A DNA stretch of 13,607 nt from JALONO01 sp038209965. Its GTDB lineage: Bacteria; Bacteroidota; Bacteroidia; Cytophagales; Thermoflexibacteraceae. Where the stretch lies: contig JBBQXF010000127.1 in assembly GCA_038209965.1 (NCBI GenBank), forward strand, positions 1-13,607. Reading direction: 5' to 3'. Below the pieces are notes generated by a model, which saw only the letters and a list, made by a program, of their open reading frames with translations, searched no databases and was not told the origin of the DNA. The position numbers were made by a program, and so were the translations under genes. Shown here piece after piece: positions 5,300 to 13,607 of this stretch (position 1 is its first letter; the number at the start of each line of letters is the position of its first letter).

Positions 5300-8290
5300 C
5301 TATTCCCCGCCAAACAAGCTTCGTTTGTCCAAGTGGTCGTCCAGCTCCAATTTGGGCACGCCGTGCTGGAGCCACTCGGGCGCAGGTTTGCCCTTGAGGT
5401 GATGGTCAAAAAATTCCATCATTCTCATCGAATAATCCTTGCGGTTGGGGAGCTTGGCCAAGCCGTGGTTCTCACCTTTGTACTGGATCATTACCACTGG
5501 CTTTTTGAGGCGGCGCAGGGCATTGTAAAATTCAACGCCTTGGGTAAAATCCACCGCCCCATCTTTGTCATTGTGGAGCAGGAGCAGGGGCGTGTTTACT
5601 TTTTTGACGTGGTACATCGGGGAGTTGCGGTGGTAAGCTTCCCAGTTGTCCCACGGGGGCACGAGGCGGCCTTGCGAAGCTTCAAAAATGGAGCCGTTGC
5701 TATTGCCCGAGTTCCAGTAGATGAGGTTGTACATCGAGATCAGGTCGGTGAGCGGAGCACCAGCCGCCGCCGCTTTGAACATATCGGTCTGGGTGATGAG
5801 GAAACTGGTCTGATAACCGCCCCATGAGTGCCCGTGGATCCCCATGCGTTGCTCATCGATCATGCCGGTTTGCAGGGCCGCTTTCACGGCGGGCAACACA
5901 CACCAAAAAGCCGACATTCCCGGGTCGTTCAATTTGTAAACAATATCGGGGATAAACACCGCATAGCCGTTGGAAGTATAAACGCCCGGGTTCCAGCCGG
6001 TCCCCGAAAAACCGGGTTGGCTGAAATTGTGCAGGGTCTGCGACAGTTTCTCGTAATAGTAAACGATAGTGGGGTACTTTTTGCCAGCCTCATAGCCGGC
6101 GGGCAAAAACAGGGCACCTTGCAAACTGTCACCTTTATCGCTCAAATAGTTGACCAAGCGAGTGCCCGGGCTCCAAGCAAACTTGGCCAGATCGGGCGCA
6201 TTCTGGGTCACTTGCTTGGCCGTGGCCAAACTGGCGGCATTGGCCACAAAATAATTGGTGGGCGTGGTGAATGTCTCCCGGGTGAACACCAGCGCATCGG
6301 CTTTTTTGGCCTTGGCCAAGTTGCTGATGCTGGCATCTTCCCACAGTAATAGGCTCATCTTCTGGCCATTGTCCAACCGGGCGATCCCGCTCTTTTTGGT
6401 GCGCTCGCCGTAAATGCGGAAATACTGGGGCAGTTTGAGATCGATCCCCTTTTCGTCGGGGTAGGCCAGCATCCGGCCTTGGATGCGAATTGGGCCGCGC
6501 TGGCCGTACTGGCTGAGGTTGACCATTTCCTTGCCATCTACCGATATTTTCCACAAGTTCCACAGGTCACGGAGCAACACATAGCGGCTGTCGCTCGTCC
6601 AGCCGATGCGGGGCGTGGTGGGCAGCTTTACATTCGTATCGGTTTCGGTATTGACAAACGAAGTGGGCACTTTTTCGGTCAGGTTTCGGCGGGTTTTGGC
6701 CAGCACATCGTACACCCAATAGTGCCCGTCTTGGGCATAGATGAACTTGGTGCCATCGGGCGACGGGTCGGGATTGGCCCAAAACGAAGCTTGGTACATT
6801 TTTTCCATTATCTTTTCCCGGTTGCCAGTTTTCAGGTTCACCAAATACACGTCCGCGTAAGTTTGGCCGTCCAAGTTTATGTCCAGCTCATAAGGTTTGG
6901 ACTCCAGGCCCAGCGCATGTTGGTGCTTGGGCATGGGCTGCAATGTGCGCAAGGTGCTATCGGCCAGTCGGGTGAAGGTCTTACCGGCCACGTCGTACAT
7001 GGCCAGAAAGCTGAAATTCTTGTCTTGCGTTTCAAGTACTTGCTGGCGGGACTGGAGGCGTGGATCTTGCCAGTGCCAAATGGTCATGTCCGGTTTGTCG
7101 GCCTCCTCTTTGGTCGGGGGCATTGCCATGGCTTTTTTGCTGCTGTCCGGCTTGGCCTTGGCCAGTGCTTTGGCCAGATCATCCAGCGTTTTGATACTGG
7201 TATCGGCTTTGATCTGGGTTAATCTGTCAATTTCACTGGTCGGTTCGGCTTCTTTTTTGGCTTCAAGCTTGGCAACTGATGCTTTTGGGTCGTCTTTTTT
7301 GGCAGGTTCCAGTTTGTGGAGGCCAAACAGGAGGCGGCCCAGATCGTCGGTCCAGAGCGGGGCCCGGTTGGGACTGATCGTCATGCCCTTGGGAAAGCGG
7401 GTGCTGTCCAGCTTTGGGTCATAATTGACCAATTCGGGCAGGCCCGCAAAATTGCGCAAACCCAGCACCTGAAAGCGTTCGTTCTTGAATTTTTCGTCTT
7501 TGAGCCCTTTGAGCAGGGCCAAGCCATCGCCTTTTTCGGTCCAGTTGAGGGCCCGGTAGCTGGCCTTGTCATTGTCCATGATCAGGAGGGCGCCAGTGGC
7601 CATGTTGCGCAGGTGGACTCCGTTGCCAGCCTTTTCATTGGCATCAATGGCAAGGGCCAGCCAGTCCCCCTTTTTGTTAAAGCTCATTTCGGCCACATTG
7701 CCCACATTTTGGGATTTGGCCGTTTTGAGTTCATAAAGGAGCAGGTCGGTGCCCTTGGGGCCATCGCTAGGGACCGGGGCCGGGGCACTACCCGCCGGGG
7801 CCAGCAGTAACGCCAAGTGCGTGGCGGTTTCACCATTGAAGGCAAAACCCCGCACCCGGTCAAATTCGGTTTTTTTGTTGGTGGCCAGCTCGACCAAAAA
7901 TACTTTTTCCAGCAGTGGTTTGCCGGGCGTTTTGGCGGCGGCTTTGCGTTCCTTGTCTTTGGGATACACTTTGAACGCGATCCATTTGCCATCTTCCGAA
8001 AATCCCAGCTGCGCAAAGCTTGCCGCGCCAATCGGGTAGCGGTACTGGGTTGTGTCGGCAGTTTTGCGGAGGATCAGCTCTGAGTCGCCTTCGTTGGGGC
8101 TCAGCACATAGGCTAGCCATTGGCCATCGGGTGAAAGTTGAGTGCCAAAAGAAGAGATCGATTTCCAACTGGCCGCATCTTTCCACGTGACTGGGCGCGG
8201 GGCTGGGGACTGGGCCGCCGCCGTCCATGCCCAGCAGCAGCAGCCGATCAGAAATAGTTGCCCTAGATATTGCTTAACATTCATGTTCAT
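5300..8290 (-). CDS. Exported S9 (prolyl oligopeptidase) family serine peptidase
   Basis: The 996-residue product has an N-terminal export signal (MNMNVKQYLGQLFLIGCC..WAWTAAAQ), a long beta-propeller region and a C-terminal alpha/beta-hydrolase domain. The triad is intact: S822 in GHSWGGY, D910 in NDKDGAV and H942 in ENHGL. The D-to-H distance of 32 residues equals that of DPP4. A Lys/Ala/Glu-rich, low-complexity segment interrupts the propeller at about 325-402. The family cleaves peptides, often after proline, usually in the periplasm or at the cell surface. Export probably uses signal peptidase I at AAA/Q; LIGC is a possible lipobox, but the hydrophobic residues after it argue against a lipoprotein. 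The frame extends to a TTG at 8311, but the ATG at 8290 (or 8284) gives a normal signal peptide. It appears monocistronic. The substrate is unknown. Confidence 0.93.
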   Translation of the reverse strand: MNMNVKQYLGQLFLIGCCCWAWTAAAQSPAPRPVTWKDAASWKSISSFGTQLSPDGQWLAYVLSPNEGDSELILRKTADTTQYRYPIGAASFAQLGFSEDGKWIAFKVYPKDKERKAAAKTPGKPLLEKVFLVELATNKKTEFDRVRGFAFNGETATHLALLLAPAGSAPAPVPSDGPKGTDLLLYELKTAKSQNVGNVAEMSFNKKGDWLALAIDANEKAGNGVHLRNMATGALLIMDNDKASYRALNWTEKGDGLALLKGLKDEKFKNERFQVLGLRNFAGLPELVNYDPKLDSTRFPKGMTISPNRAPLWTDDLGRLLFGLHKLEPAKKDDPKASVAKLEAKKEAEPTSEIDRLTQIKADTSIKTLDDLAKALAKAKPDSSKKAMAMPPTKEEADKPDMTIWHWQDPRLQSRQQVLETQDKNFSFLAMYDVAGKTFTRLADSTLRTLQPMPKHQHALGLESKPYELDINLDGQTYADVYLVNLKTGNREKIMEKMYQASFWANPDPSPDGTKFIYAQDGHYWVYDVLAKTRRNLTEKVPTSFVNTETDTNVKLPTTPRIGWTSDSRYVLLRDLWNLWKISVDGKEMVNLSQYGQRGPIRIQGRMLAYPDEKGIDLKLPQYFRIYGERTKKSGIARLDNGQKMSLLLWEDASISNLAKAKKADALVFTRETFTTPTNYFVANAASLATAKQVTQNAPDLAKFAWSPGTRLVNYLSDKGDSLQGALFLPAGYEAGKKYPTIVYYYEKLSQTLHNFSQPGFSGTGWNPGVYTSNGYAVFIPDIVYKLNDPGMSAFWCVLPAVKAALQTGMIDEQRMGIHGHSWGGYQTSFLITQTDMFKAAAAGAPLTDLISMYNLIYWNSGNSNGSIFEASQGRLVPPWDNWEAYHRNSPMYHVKKVNTPLLLLHNDKDGAVDFTQGVEFYNALRRLKKPVVMIQYKGENHGLAKLPNRKDYSMRMMEFFDHHLKGKPAPEWLQHGVPKLELDDHLDKRSLFGGE

Positions 8291-8752
8291 AACTGATTTG
8301 GTAGGCTGCAATGTAAGTCAAATGTCCAACATTTATTTGCCCAGCGTCAAGTTTTGGGATCGGTCGGTCCTTGCCGGTTGCGCACTTGATCAACCACTCG
8401 GCTGGTGCTTTATTTTTGCTCCTGAAAAAGGTAGTGAGAAAATTTGTCATTTTTTTGAAACCTATTCTGAGCGTAAATGGGTATTTTAAGTACTTTTTTA
8501 AATCACTCGTCAAGTAGTTTCTTGCTACACCCCAACAGTTGCCGATTCTTCCCGTCCCAAACACCGAATAAGTCAGTAATAAGAAAGAGCAGAAAAATAA
8601 ATTATATTTAAGTATTTGGTAATCAATTAAATAAGTTGCCAATTCTATTTCAAGTAATACCAGAAATAGTTGCAAAAATAGGACGCAAAGGGTTGTTTGG
8701 GAATAAATTTTTTTCAGATCTTTTTGCTGACAATGTCACCGATGAGGGGCAA
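8291..8752. other. A+T-rich intergenic stretch without a convincing gene
   Basis: These 462 bases separate the peptidase from the small membrane-protein gene, both on the minus strand, so the stretch must hold the peptidase promoter. No TTTG/TAnnTTTG pair of correct spacing was found. A 133-codon minus-strand frame (8274-8675) runs through it and into the peptidase signal peptide in another frame; its composition looks random. The base composition is clearly more A+T-rich than the peptidase gene. No tRNA, strong hairpin or repeat was recognised. Confidence 0.5.
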
Positions 8753-9175
8753 TCAATGCTGGCGATCAATGCGATTAGAAACCGCCAATAGCTCGATGGT
8801 GATCAAAATACTCATCACCAGGAGTTCAAGCAAAAAATAAATCAATCCTAAAACAGTCAACTGCTGGTAATAAAGAAACACCAGCCCAACGGTGATACAA
8901 CAATAGGTCAGATTGGCAATTGCAATGGCTCTTAGGTATTGCCGCCAATTGCCGACCGCAAAAAAATAACAACCAAGTGAGTAAAGCGCGAAAGTAGCCG
9001 CCGTAAGCGATAGATAATTGACGACCGTCCGGGGCATCCCAAAGCTGGCTTCAAACCTGGCCAGCACCCCAGCCAGGAAAGCGACGGTGAGACTGGCCCC
9101 CAAGCCGTCGGCCAGCAAAAGTGTCTTCGCATCGCGGGGCGACGCATCAAGAATAGCCCGGAAGGTAATTGTCAT
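8753..9175 (-). CDS. Small integral membrane protein of unknown function, four predicted helices
   Basis: The 140-residue product has four hydrophobic segments at about 22-42, 51-73, 81-103 and 106-131, each long enough to cross the membrane. The short N-terminus (MTITFRAILDASPRDAKTLLLADG) is polar and the last residues (SNRIDRQH) are charged. No signal peptide, metal-binding motif or catalytic motif is seen, and I do not recognise a named family. Strong alternation of hydrophobic helices and short loops, normal codon structure and an ATG start support a real gene. It lies between an A+T-rich gap and the restriction-modification genes, with 139 bp to res, and has no evident functional tie to either. 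Confidence 0.75.
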   Translation of the reverse strand: MTITFRAILDASPRDAKTLLLADGLGASLTVAFLAGVLARFEASFGMPRTVVNYLSLTAATFALYSLGCYFFAVGNWRQYLRAIAIANLTYCCITVGLVFLYYQQLTVLGLIYFLLELLVMSILITIELLAVSNRIDRQH

Positions 9176-9314
9176 AGCTGATGGTGATTTTGCATTATTG
9201 ATTTAATTTGGCGCAGCCTTTTTTAGGGTTTGAAAAACCTATCATTTTGCAAGCTTTGGCTTTTGTAGGGGTCACGTGCGGCTCACCAATGTGTATGATT
9301 GATCAAAAACCATT

Positions 9315-11987
9315 TTATAGTTTAAAAATATTCTGCGCCACCACGCCGTTAAAGCTACTTACTTTGCTTACTTGGTCATGTGGAATGATTACGTACTTCC
9401 ACTGCTTGCCTTCGTTTTCTTTGATAAACGCATTGGCATACTCGCAATATTTTAATGCTGCTTTGGCTTTTGCCTTTACTTCATCGGTGTTTAGCTCGCT
9501 GGCTGCCTTGGTTTCTACCATGTAAATAAATGCCTCGGTTTCAGCAACAAAGTCGGGTTGGTAGGTGCTGCCTTGATTGTTCCAGTAAATACGAAACTGG
9601 TGGAACGATGGGCGCATCCATTTCAGTACCTCTCTATCATTTTCCAAAATAAAAGCAAATGTTTGTTCGGTGCGGTTCGCAAATTTATAGTTGCGGTGGC
9701 AGGCTTTTTTGAAATCGGTAAAAATGTATTTGGCAACTTCCGAGGGTCTCATCGTTTCATCTCGATAAACCCTATAACCATCGTTTACCAAGCCGGAAAA
9801 GTTCCAATCTTCCACTTTACCAAAAGCGGCATAAGTTGGCTTTGCAAAGTCGCCCTGCACTATTTCAAAATGGGCCATCATTTGCTGGTAGATCTTACCG
9901 GCAATGGTTTTGCCCCACTGGCTTATGGCTGTTGGCAAAGCATCCTCTTCATCAATGGTATGTCTTATCGCTTCTATTGCCTGATTGCAAAGCTTAGCGT
10001 TCAAATCAGCTGTTTCATAGTCAATTTCGGGATAACTGTAAAGTGCCACCAGTAAGACTTCCAAGGCTGGCCGGCGGTTATTGGTTTGCGTTACTTCGAT
10101 GGTTGCCACTGTCTTGTCGGTTAGGCTGATCACCATTATTTCCTCTTTCAACTTTTGGTAATTGAACCCGGCAGTGTCCAATTCAAAATCATGAAATACA
10201 GATTTTGCATTGCCCAATTGTGTCACAATTTTTGGAATGGCAATGCTTTCTAAAGCTACTTCGGTTATAACGGCTTCATAAATGACTGAGGCCTCCTGCA
10301 AAATCATTTCGGCAAATACATTGATTTGTCCACTGTATAATTCCCGCTTGATATTTTCAATCACTTTTGCCTTTACGGTTTCGTTTTTGGTATCGTTATA
10401 ATTCCTTACCAAAGGGTCTTTGGCTACCGTTGGCAGGTAATTAACGATTAGTCGCTTAGCGTCTAACTGATTTAATTTTTGCTGTTTATTTACATCATCG
10501 CTTTGCTCAACAATCTTCTTTTCATCCTCAATTTTTTGGGTGATGGATTGAGTGACCGAAACAACTTGTTGCTTTGGCTCGTTGGGATCAATTTCAACAG
10601 TGATCAGCTTCAGGTTGTTCAGCATCGATTTTGAATTGTTCGCTTCGGCCAAGATACTGTCAAAATTATCGTGAGCCATGATGGTAAGTTTGTCCAATGC
10701 CTCAATCCCGGTGGGTTCTGCATTGAATGGCAACCGCAAACCCCGCCCGATGGTTTGTTCAATCAACACGGCTGAATTGGCGGCATTCAATGGGCAAATG
10801 GTGTAAAGGTTGTTTATATCCCAACCTTCTTTGAGCATAAATACGTGAATGACTATTTCAATGGGATTTTCGGCACTTTCCAATGATAAAAACAAAGCAT
10901 CCACTTCATCATCATTTTTATTGGTGCTGTCGATCCGTAAAACCTTGTCTTTATATTGCCCACCTATAAATTGTGGTGAATTGATATCCTCAAACAATTC
11001 CTTGGCGTGGTCGGTGTTCTTGGCCGCAATCAACACCAACGGCTTTACTATTCGCTTATTTTCATTTTTGGAATACTCCAGCAACAACCGCTTGGTATCT
11101 TCGTGCACATTGATCGCGTCAATGATTTTTATTTCTTCAATTTCTTTGGGGTCTTTGCCCTTGGCATCAAAATCTTTGCGGGTAGCAATGGCGGGAATTT
11201 TTACATATAGCTTTTCCCGCAGTGCCTTTGCCAATGAATATTCGTACACCACATTTTTAAACTTATTGCCTTTTTCATCAATGGGTGTGGCCGTCAACTC
11301 TATGCCCAAAGTGGGTCTTAATTCATTGATGGCCTCCTTGCTTTTGTCGGCATGGTAGCGGTGGGCTTCGTCCATCAGGATTACCAAGTCGGTTAAATTG
11401 CTGAGGTACGCCCAATAACTCTGGCCCAAATATTCGGATAAGCGCTTCATTCGCGGTGCCAGATTTCTGCCGCCCTCTTTGGTGGGCTTGGTTTCCCGGG
11501 CAAATTTTGAAACATTGAAGATATTTATCCGAATTTCTTGCTCACTGTAAAGCACTCCTTGTTGATTGTAATTATCGCCAGTGATGATGACGGGCCGATT
11601 GGTTACAAAATCGGCAAGGCCGTTGAACACATATTTGGGGTTGCTGCTGTTGCCAAAATCCTCGATGAGTTTGTTGTAGATGGTGAGGTTGGGGGCCAGC
11701 ACAAAAAAATTGCGGATGCCTTTTTCCAAATACAAGTAGGCAATGCAAGCGCCCATCAACCTGGTTTTGCCCACGCCCGTGGCAATACTGAAACAGATGG
11801 AAGGAAACGCTCTTTCAAAATCGGTGCAGGTGGGAAAAAATGCTTGGACTTTTTCCAGCGCGGCCTTGAGATCGGCTTCTTTGGCCAATTCTAGTTCACC
11901 GGCAAGGTGCACCAGAATGTCCAATGCTTCTTGTAGTGGTTTGCGAAGTGATAAACGTTGTTTTATATTTTCTGCTATTGGGTTCAT
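9315..11987 (-). CDS. res: Type III restriction-modification system, restriction/helicase subunit Res
   Basis: Counted from the ATG at 11987, the 890 residues carry superfamily 2 helicase motifs in order: Walker A ATGVGKT (69-75), DEAH (206-209), LTATP (231-235), a motif V-like HVFMLKEGWDINNL segment, and motif VI QTIGRGLR (411-418). Near the C-terminus PD (811-812) and ETK (825-827) form a PD-(D/E)xK nuclease centre, as in type III Res proteins. Res needs Mod for DNA recognition, uses ATP to act between two sites, and cuts both strands. All key motifs are intact, so the gene looks functional. The frame also permits a GTG at 12038, three bases after mod, but homology-like sequence begins at MNPIAENIKQRLSLR. 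The gene follows mod directly, consistent with one operon. Its G+C content is below that of tex and the peptidase. Confidence 0.92.
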   Translation of the reverse strand: MNPIAENIKQRLSLRKPLQEALDILVHLAGELELAKEADLKAALEKVQAFFPTCTDFERAFPSICFSIATGVGKTRLMGACIAYLYLEKGIRNFFVLAPNLTIYNKLIEDFGNSSNPKYVFNGLADFVTNRPVIITGDNYNQQGVLYSEQEIRINIFNVSKFARETKPTKEGGRNLAPRMKRLSEYLGQSYWAYLSNLTDLVILMDEAHRYHADKSKEAINELRPTLGIELTATPIDEKGNKFKNVVYEYSLAKALREKLYVKIPAIATRKDFDAKGKDPKEIEEIKIIDAINVHEDTKRLLLEYSKNENKRIVKPLVLIAAKNTDHAKELFEDINSPQFIGGQYKDKVLRIDSTNKNDDEVDALFLSLESAENPIEIVIHVFMLKEGWDINNLYTICPLNAANSAVLIEQTIGRGLRLPFNAEPTGIEALDKLTIMAHDNFDSILAEANNSKSMLNNLKLITVEIDPNEPKQQVVSVTQSITQKIEDEKKIVEQSDDVNKQQKLNQLDAKRLIVNYLPTVAKDPLVRNYNDTKNETVKAKVIENIKRELYSGQINVFAEMILQEASVIYEAVITEVALESIAIPKIVTQLGNAKSVFHDFELDTAGFNYQKLKEEIMVISLTDKTVATIEVTQTNNRRPALEVLLVALYSYPEIDYETADLNAKLCNQAIEAIRHTIDEEDALPTAISQWGKTIAGKIYQQMMAHFEIVQGDFAKPTYAAFGKVEDWNFSGLVNDGYRVYRDETMRPSEVAKYIFTDFKKACHRNYKFANRTEQTFAFILENDREVLKWMRPSFHQFRIYWNNQGSTYQPDFVAETEAFIYMVETKAASELNTDEVKAKAKAALKYCEYANAFIKENEGKQWKYVIIPHDQVSKVSSFNGVVAQNIFKL

Positions 11988-12041
11988 GTTGGTTGCTTGA
12001 TTGTCTAAACTATGATTTTTGTGATTGAACGATTGCACTAA

Positions 12042-13607
12042 TTAAAATAAACTGGGTTGGTCTCCATCATCCTTTTGTTTCTTACTCTTTCCACCTTTTT
12101 TTGACTTCATTTCATCATCGGAATTTAGTTCAAGATCCCCCTCATCCTCTAATCCCGCAAATCCTGATTTAGACAATGGCAAGTTCACAATGTTGAAACT
12201 GTAATCATCTTTGCCAAACTCGCACCGGCCCAACAGCATTTGGGGGATTTTTTTGATAGTAATGTTTGTGTGCCCGCCCGCACACCCCTTCGCAAAACTT
12301 TTGCAGCAGACCAATAAACTTTCGGTGGGTTGCAATTCTTCGGCCAACCGATCCAATATTTCTACCGTGATAAACTGGGTGGTGGTAAAGATGTAATCTT
12401 TTTCACTGCTCATACCCTGCTTCCAATAGCTGCTTTCGTGGGGGGCATAGCGGAACCCTTCCTGCTTGGCCATTGCTGCGGCCAACATGTTGGGGTTGTA
12501 GGCAGGGTTGATAATGTCGCTGCCGTATTTGTCCTTTTGAATGAGGGAGGGGGCCAGGTTGTAGAATTTAAAGCCGCCGCCACCGTTCCAATTTACTGCC
12601 TCTGATATTCCGCCTTGGTCTTTACCCGTTACCACTTGTTGTAATCTTGGAAGGCAATGTGTCGTAGCATGTTCCCCTAATTCAATACCGATCCACTTGC
12701 GTTTCATTTTGTGGGCTACGGCTGCGGTGGTGCCGCTGCCCAAAAAGCTATCTAAAACAAAATCATTTTCTTTAGTTGCTATTTTTAGGATTTTAGCAAT
12801 TAACCTTTCTGGTTTAGGCGTTTTAAATAATTCAGAAGTTGTAACCTCAGGGAAAATTTTCATCAATTCATATTTAGCTTGTCTGTTGTGTCCAGTATCT
12901 TCAATGTCAAACCAAATACTTGAAGGTGCTAATCCCTTTTGATTTTTTAGGTATGTCTTTTTCAAAACTTTGGTGTCACTATTTGTAAATATTACTTCTC
13001 CACTTTTAATCATTTCGTCAATAGTTTCTTTCTTCCAACGCCATCCATTTGCTGGTGGTTTTATTGTATTTCCGTTTGGTGCTATTAACTCGTAGCGTAG
13101 GTTTGGTCGAGGGTTTGGAGATGATAAATTGCCAGGAAACCAAGGCCCATTCGGGTCATTATCAGGATTTTTATAATGCGCATTTGCATCTTCTGTTCTT
13201 TCCAATTGATAAGAAAGCCAATCTGAATTTTTTGAATAGACAAGAATAGTGTTATGGTCAATTGAGATTTTTTTTGAATCATTATTAGACGAATCAGCAG
13301 ACCTCCAAGCAACGCCAGTAATAAAATTTTGCCTTCCAAAAATTTCATCACAAAGCACTTTTAAATAATGCACTTCATTATCATCAATCGCAATCCAAAT
13401 TGTCCCATCATTTGACATTAGTTTATGCAGAATTTTTAGTCTTGCTGACATTAATTCAAGCCATAACGAATGTTCAATGCCATCATCATAATGTTCAAAG
13501 GCACTGCCTGTATTGTATGGAGGGTCTACGCAAACACATTTTATTTTACCGGTGAATTGCTGTTCCAATGCTTTTAAGGCCAAAAGATTATCCCCATGGA
13601 TCAGCAT
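12042..13607 (-). CDS. mod: Type III restriction-modification system, DNA methyltransferase Mod (5' partial)
   Basis: The visible 521 codons start at an in-frame ATG on the last base, but the sequence there (LIHGDNLLALKAL) is normally internal in this family, so the true start is probably beyond the window. Motif IV DPPYNTG (28-34) precedes motif I DSFLGSGTT (286-294), with about 190 residues of target-recognition sequence between. This is the beta-class order of type III adenine-N6 methyltransferases. The enzyme would use S-adenosylmethionine to protect host DNA and give Res its specificity; the recognition sequence cannot be read. The C-terminus is acidic then lysine-rich (DDEMKSKKGGKSKK) and ends in QPSLF. 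The middle of the gene is very A+T-rich (about 27% G+C at 12781-12840) and contains an A8 tract at 13268-13275. Confidence 0.93.
   Translation of the reverse strand: MLIHGDNLLALKALEQQFTGKIKCVCVDPPYNTGSAFEHYDDGIEHSLWLELMSARLKILHKLMSNDGTIWIAIDDNEVHYLKVLCDEIFGRQNFITGVAWRSADSSNNDSKKISIDHNTILVYSKNSDWLSYQLERTEDANAHYKNPDNDPNGPWFPGNLSSPNPRPNLRYELIAPNGNTIKPPANGWRWKKETIDEMIKSGEVIFTNSDTKVLKKTYLKNQKGLAPSSIWFDIEDTGHNRQAKYELMKIFPEVTTSELFKTPKPERLIAKILKIATKENDFVLDSFLGSGTTAAVAHKMKRKWIGIELGEHATTHCLPRLQQVVTGKDQGGISEAVNWNGGGGFKFYNLAPSLIQKDKYGSDIINPAYNPNMLAAAMAKQEGFRYAPHESSYWKQGMSSEKDYIFTTTQFITVEILDRLAEELQPTESLLVCCKSFAKGCAGGHTNITIKKIPQMLLGRCEFGKDDYSFNIVNLPLSKSGFAGLEDEGDLELNSDDEMKSKKGGKSKKQKDDGDQPSLF

Noticed and set aside
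5162..7222. Plus-strand frames of 173-247 codons antisense to the peptidase
   Set aside because: They overlap a gene with an intact catalytic triad, share codon-phase bias with it, and show no domain features.
8274..8675. A 133-codon minus-strand frame in the A+T-rich gap
   Set aside because: It overlaps the peptidase signal peptide in another frame, and shows no domain or regular codon pattern; A+T-rich hydrophobic residues at its start are composition-driven.
1..13607. CRISPR arrays, insertion sequences or transposase genes
   Set aside because: No regularly spaced repeat array, no transposase motif and no terminal inverted repeats around a coding frame were seen.

Overview
The window looks like a chromosomal segment of a Bacteroidota bacterium. 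The evidence is a C-terminal type IX secretion sorting domain at the left edge, a tRNA promoter of the Bacteroidota form (TTTG, 19 bases, TAnnTTTG), absence of clear Shine-Dalgarno sequences, a sigma-54 activator with the GAFTDA variant loop, and a large exported S9 peptidase. The genus cannot be named from sequence alone; the fairly G+C-rich core suggests a Saprospiria/Cytophagia-type lineage, which is a guess.

Layout, left to right. Positions 1-402 (+) are the 3' end of a large secreted protein. Positions 403-702 lie between convergent genes and hold near-identical short repeats, perfect hairpins and a strong terminator. Then follow, all on the minus strand: tex (703-3090), an NtrC-type response regulator (3311-4693) with a two-site palindromic operator about 200 bp upstream, a self-contained tRNA-His(GUG) unit with its own promoter and terminator (4953-5115), an exported prolyl-oligopeptidase-family peptidase with an intact Ser-Asp-His triad (5300-8290), an A+T-rich stretch with no convincing gene (8291-8752), a small four-helix membrane protein of unknown function (8753-9175), and a type III restriction-modification pair: res (9315-11987) and mod (12042 to beyond the right edge).

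The left two thirds read as ordinary core genome: transcription and RNA housekeeping, one regulator, one tRNA and one periplasmic or surface peptidase. The right third is accessory. Mod and Res are adjacent, co-oriented and ordered as in type III R-M operons. Their base composition is clearly lower in G+C than tex or the peptidase, most strongly in the target-recognition part of mod, which suggests horizontal acquisition.

I found no clearly new multi-gene system. The points most worth a second look are the paired palindromes upstream of the sigma-54 regulator (TGTCCGCTATCGGACA plus a degenerate copy 24 bp away), the mosaic repeat region at 413-682, and an A8 tract at the start of the mod target-recognition region that could permit slippage.
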